A stretch of 6,521 nucleotides of DNA from Alphaproteobacteria bacterium (lineage in GTDB: Bacteria > Pseudomonadota > Alphaproteobacteria > UBA9219): assembly GCA_028693775.1 (NCBI GenBank), contig JAQUUS010000094.1:1-6521 (forward strand), read 5' to 3'. A program made the translations under genes and the position numbers. Within the stretch, counting starts at the first letter, position 1. Each line of letters opens with the position of its first letter. Shown here piece after piece: positions 4,861-6,521 of this stretch. The notes beneath the pieces were generated by a model, which worked only from the letters and a program-made list of their open reading frames with translations, did not search any database and had not been told where the DNA came from.

Positions 4861-5820
4861 ATGCCGTACGATACCGTCTCTCAACGCCCGGATAAAAGCC
4901 AGTTGCCTCCCATCCTCATGGGAATGGCTCAGGCTTCCATGCAGAAAACGCTGGCGAAGGCTGTCGAATGTTCCGGCGTCGGCGTTCATTCGGGCCAGAC
5001 GGTTACTATGCGCCTCTGCCCCGCTCCCGAAGATACGGGCATCGTTTTTATTCGCACCGATCTTGTTAACGGCGCGCGCAAGATTCCGGCGCGCTGGGAC
5101 AATGTCGTCGATACGCGCCTCTGCACCGTTATCGGCAACGATCACGGCGGCAAGGTCGCCACGGTTGAGCATCTTATGGCCGCCATCTCGGCTTGCGGCA
5201 TCGACAATGCCCTCATCGAAATCGACGGCGGCGAAGTTCCCGTTATGGACGGAAGCGCGGACGCGTTCGTTTTTCTGCTCGAAATCGCGGGCACGGCGGA
5301 ACAAGCCGCTCCGAAACGCGAAATCGAAATTATTCGCCCGGTCGAAGTTTTGGGGCAAGGCAAGGCGGCATGGCTGCTTCCCTCGGAAAAAACGCGCTTT
5401 AGCGTCTCCATCGATTTCGCTCGCGCACCCATTCACAAGCAGAGCTTCGATATTGCTTTGTCGCCCGCATCCTTCAAGGCGGAAGTTTGCCGCGCTCGTA
5501 CGTTCGGCTTCTTCGAAGAAGTCGATCAGCTCCAGAAGCTCGGGTTGGCTCGCGGCGGCTCGCTCGACAACTCGATCATCATCAAGGGCGATTCGATCCT
5601 TAACGAAGGCGGTTTGCGCTACAGCAACGAATTCGCCCGCCACAAGCTTCTGGACGCCGTCGGCGACATGGCTCTTGCCGGAATGAAGATTCGCGGCCGC
5701 TTCGAGGGCCTTTGCTCCGGACACGCCCTTAACAACGGCCTTCTCAAGGCTTTGTTCGACGCACCCGAATCGTGGCGCGTCGTCGAAAGCGTCGAGGAAG
5801 AAGAAGCTCTTGCTCAATAA
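4861..5820 (+). CDS. lpxC: UDP-3-O-acyl-N-acetylglucosamine deacetylase
   Basis: LpxC is the cytoplasmic zinc amidase that deacetylates UDP-3-O-acyl-GlcNAc, the committed step of lipid A synthesis. The 319-residue product aligns along its length with E. coli LpxC. The general base and first zinc ligand are E103/H104 in TVEHLMAA. The other ligands are H261 and D265 in RHKLLDAVGD, and the catalytic H288 sits in SGHALNN. These match E78, H79, H238, D242 and H265 of E. coli with constant offsets. Other family motifs are GVGVHSG, VPVMDGSA and ARTFGF. From the ATG at 4861 there is an extra N-terminal stretch of roughly 24 residues before the conserved QKTL; starts at 4918-4939 would remove it but have poorer ribosome binding sites. 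The C-terminus is acidic (VEEEEALAQ) and unlike the E. coli degradation tail. bamD follows after 50 nt, a common alphaproteobacterial pairing; ftsZ, often upstream of lpxC, is absent. Confidence 0.96.
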   Translation: MPYDTVSQRPDKSQLPPILMGMAQASMQKTLAKAVECSGVGVHSGQTVTMRLCPAPEDTGIVFIRTDLVNGARKIPARWDNVVDTRLCTVIGNDHGGKVATVEHLMAAISACGIDNALIEIDGGEVPVMDGSADAFVFLLEIAGTAEQAAPKREIEIIRPVEVLGQGKAAWLLPSEKTRFSVSIDFARAPIHKQSFDIALSPASFKAEVCRARTFGFFEEVDQLQKLGLARGGSLDNSIIIKGDSILNEGGLRYSNEFARHKLLDAVGDMALAGMKIRGRFEGLCSGHALNNGLLKALFDAPESWRVVESVEEEEALAQ

Positions 5821-5840
5821 TCCGTTTTCTATGCTATAAG
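5810..5840 (+). promoter_or_regulatory. Possible promoter upstream of bamD
   Basis: TTGCTC at 5810-5815 overlaps the end of lpxC, and GCTATAAG follows at 5833-5840. The second element resembles both a sigma-70 -10 (TATAAG, spacing 19) and the Caulobacter-type GCTANAWC element. The spacing suits neither consensus exactly. If real, it would let bamD be expressed apart from lpxC. Confidence 0.3.
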
Positions 5841-5870
5841 CAGGGACGTCCTAACTTTTCGGATGATTCC

Positions 5871-6521
5871 ATGCGCTTTTCCTTTCCGAACGTCTCGTTG
5901 AAATCCCTCCTTGCTGCGGCCCTCCTTGCCGGGCTTTGCGCTTGCGCCGCTCCCCAGAATATCGACGCTCCTTCGGAGGAGCCGGTCGAGATTCTTTATA
6001 ACAAGGGTGCTGATGCGCTCGATCGCGGAGAATATCGCGAGGCCGCCAAGCTTTTCGCGGAAGTCGACCGCCAGCATCCCTACTCTCAATGGGCCGCACG
6101 CGCTCAGCTCATGGAGGCTTATGCCTACCATGCGAGCATGGATTATGACGACGCCATCAAGACGCTCGACACGTTTATCGAACTTCATCCCGGCAACAAG
6201 GATGTCGCTTATGCCCACTACCTCAGGGCTCTTTGCAACTATGAACGTATTTCGGATGTGCGCCGCGATCAGACTTCCGCTCGCGAGGCTTTGAAGGGCT
6301 TCAGGGATGTCATCTCCCGCTTTCCAGAAACGGAATTCGCCAAGGACGCCAACCTCAAGATGGCTTTGATCAACGATCATTTGGCCGGGGCGGAAATGGA
6401 TGTGGGCCGCTACTATATCAAGCAACGCCTCTATATCGCCGCTATCGGGCGCTTTAAAACTGTGATCGAGAAATACCAGACGACAAGCCATGTGCCCGAG
6501 GCTCTTGAACGCCTCGTCGAG
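5871..6521 (+). CDS. bamD: Outer membrane assembly lipoprotein BamD, 3' end cut
   Basis: BamD (older name ComL) is the essential lipoprotein partner of BamA in the complex that inserts beta-barrel proteins into the outer membrane. The frame is open from 5871 to the window edge, giving 217 residues without a stop; family members usually run to about 245-290. Residues 1-24 form a lipoprotein signal peptide with the likely lipidated Cys at 25 (LCAC). Helical TPR-like repeats follow: YNKGADALDRGEYREAAKLF with HPYSQWA (about 43-74), YDDAIKTLDTFIELHPG (about 90-106), ALKGFRDVISRFPETEFA (about 141-158) and the conserved GRYYIKQRLYIAAIGRFK (from about 178). These are hallmarks of BamD. CGGA at 5860-5863 is 7 nt before the ATG. 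It lies 50 nt after lpxC, and recN is the usual next gene in relatives, though not visible here. Confidence 0.94.
   Translation, partial: MRFSFPNVSLKSLLAAALLAGLCACAAPQNIDAPSEEPVEILYNKGADALDRGEYREAAKLFAEVDRQHPYSQWAARAQLMEAYAYHASMDYDDAIKTLDTFIELHPGNKDVAYAHYLRALCNYERISDVRRDQTSAREALKGFRDVISRFPETEFAKDANLKMALINDHLAGAEMDVGRYYIKQRLYIAAIGRFKTVIEKYQTTSHVPEALERLVE

Noticed and set aside
4801..5817. Long minus-strand open frame opposite lpxC (338 codons)
   Set aside because: It is the codon-bias shadow of lpxC and shows no recognisable domain.
5844..5851. Perfect palindrome GGACGTCC between lpxC and bamD
   Set aside because: An 8-bp palindrome is common by chance in 6.5 kb, has no loop to form a terminator, and has no partner site to suggest an operator.

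Overview
The window looks like ordinary chromosomal DNA from a Gram-negative alphaproteobacterium of fairly high GC content. This rests on the gene order lepB-rnc-era and lpxC-bamD, on the alphaproteobacterial character of the RNase III and Era sequences as I remember those families, and on the lipid A and outer-membrane genes. I cannot place it to order or genus. I see no mobile element, CRISPR array, tRNA, rRNA or sign of recent transfer.

Layout: (1) 47-2980, plus strand: a tight run of four genes with gaps of 3, -4 and 4 nt. They are lepB (signal peptidase I), rnc (RNase III), era (ribosome-assembly GTPase) and an exported TlpA-like thioredoxin in the place where recO often sits. (2) 2987-4198, minus strand, converging on that run: a beta-ketoacyl-ACP synthase of the FabF/NodE type. 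(3) 4314-4562, minus strand: a short glycine-zipper lipoprotein (OsmB-like layout) with its own intrinsic terminator at 4248-4284, so it is probably transcribed separately from the synthase. (4) 4563-4860: a 298-nt divergent regulatory region rich in short repeats. (5) 4861-6521, plus strand: lpxC (first committed step of lipid A synthesis) followed by bamD (outer-membrane protein assembly lipoprotein), which runs off the right edge.

Most genes build or maintain the cell envelope: LepB processes exported proteins, the TlpA-like protein handles thiols outside the cytoplasm, the synthase makes acyl chains, LpxC starts lipid A, and BamD helps insert outer-membrane proteins. RNase III and Era add 16S rRNA maturation and 30S assembly.

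I found no undescribed multi-gene system. The best single oddity is Era: the nearly invariant Asp of the guanine-specificity motif NKxD is Tyr (NKIY, codon 1918-1920). Lesser points are the Cys-x-x-Cys inside the glycine zipper, a terminator whose U-tract may double as the -35 of the next gene, and the repeat-rich lpxC upstream region.
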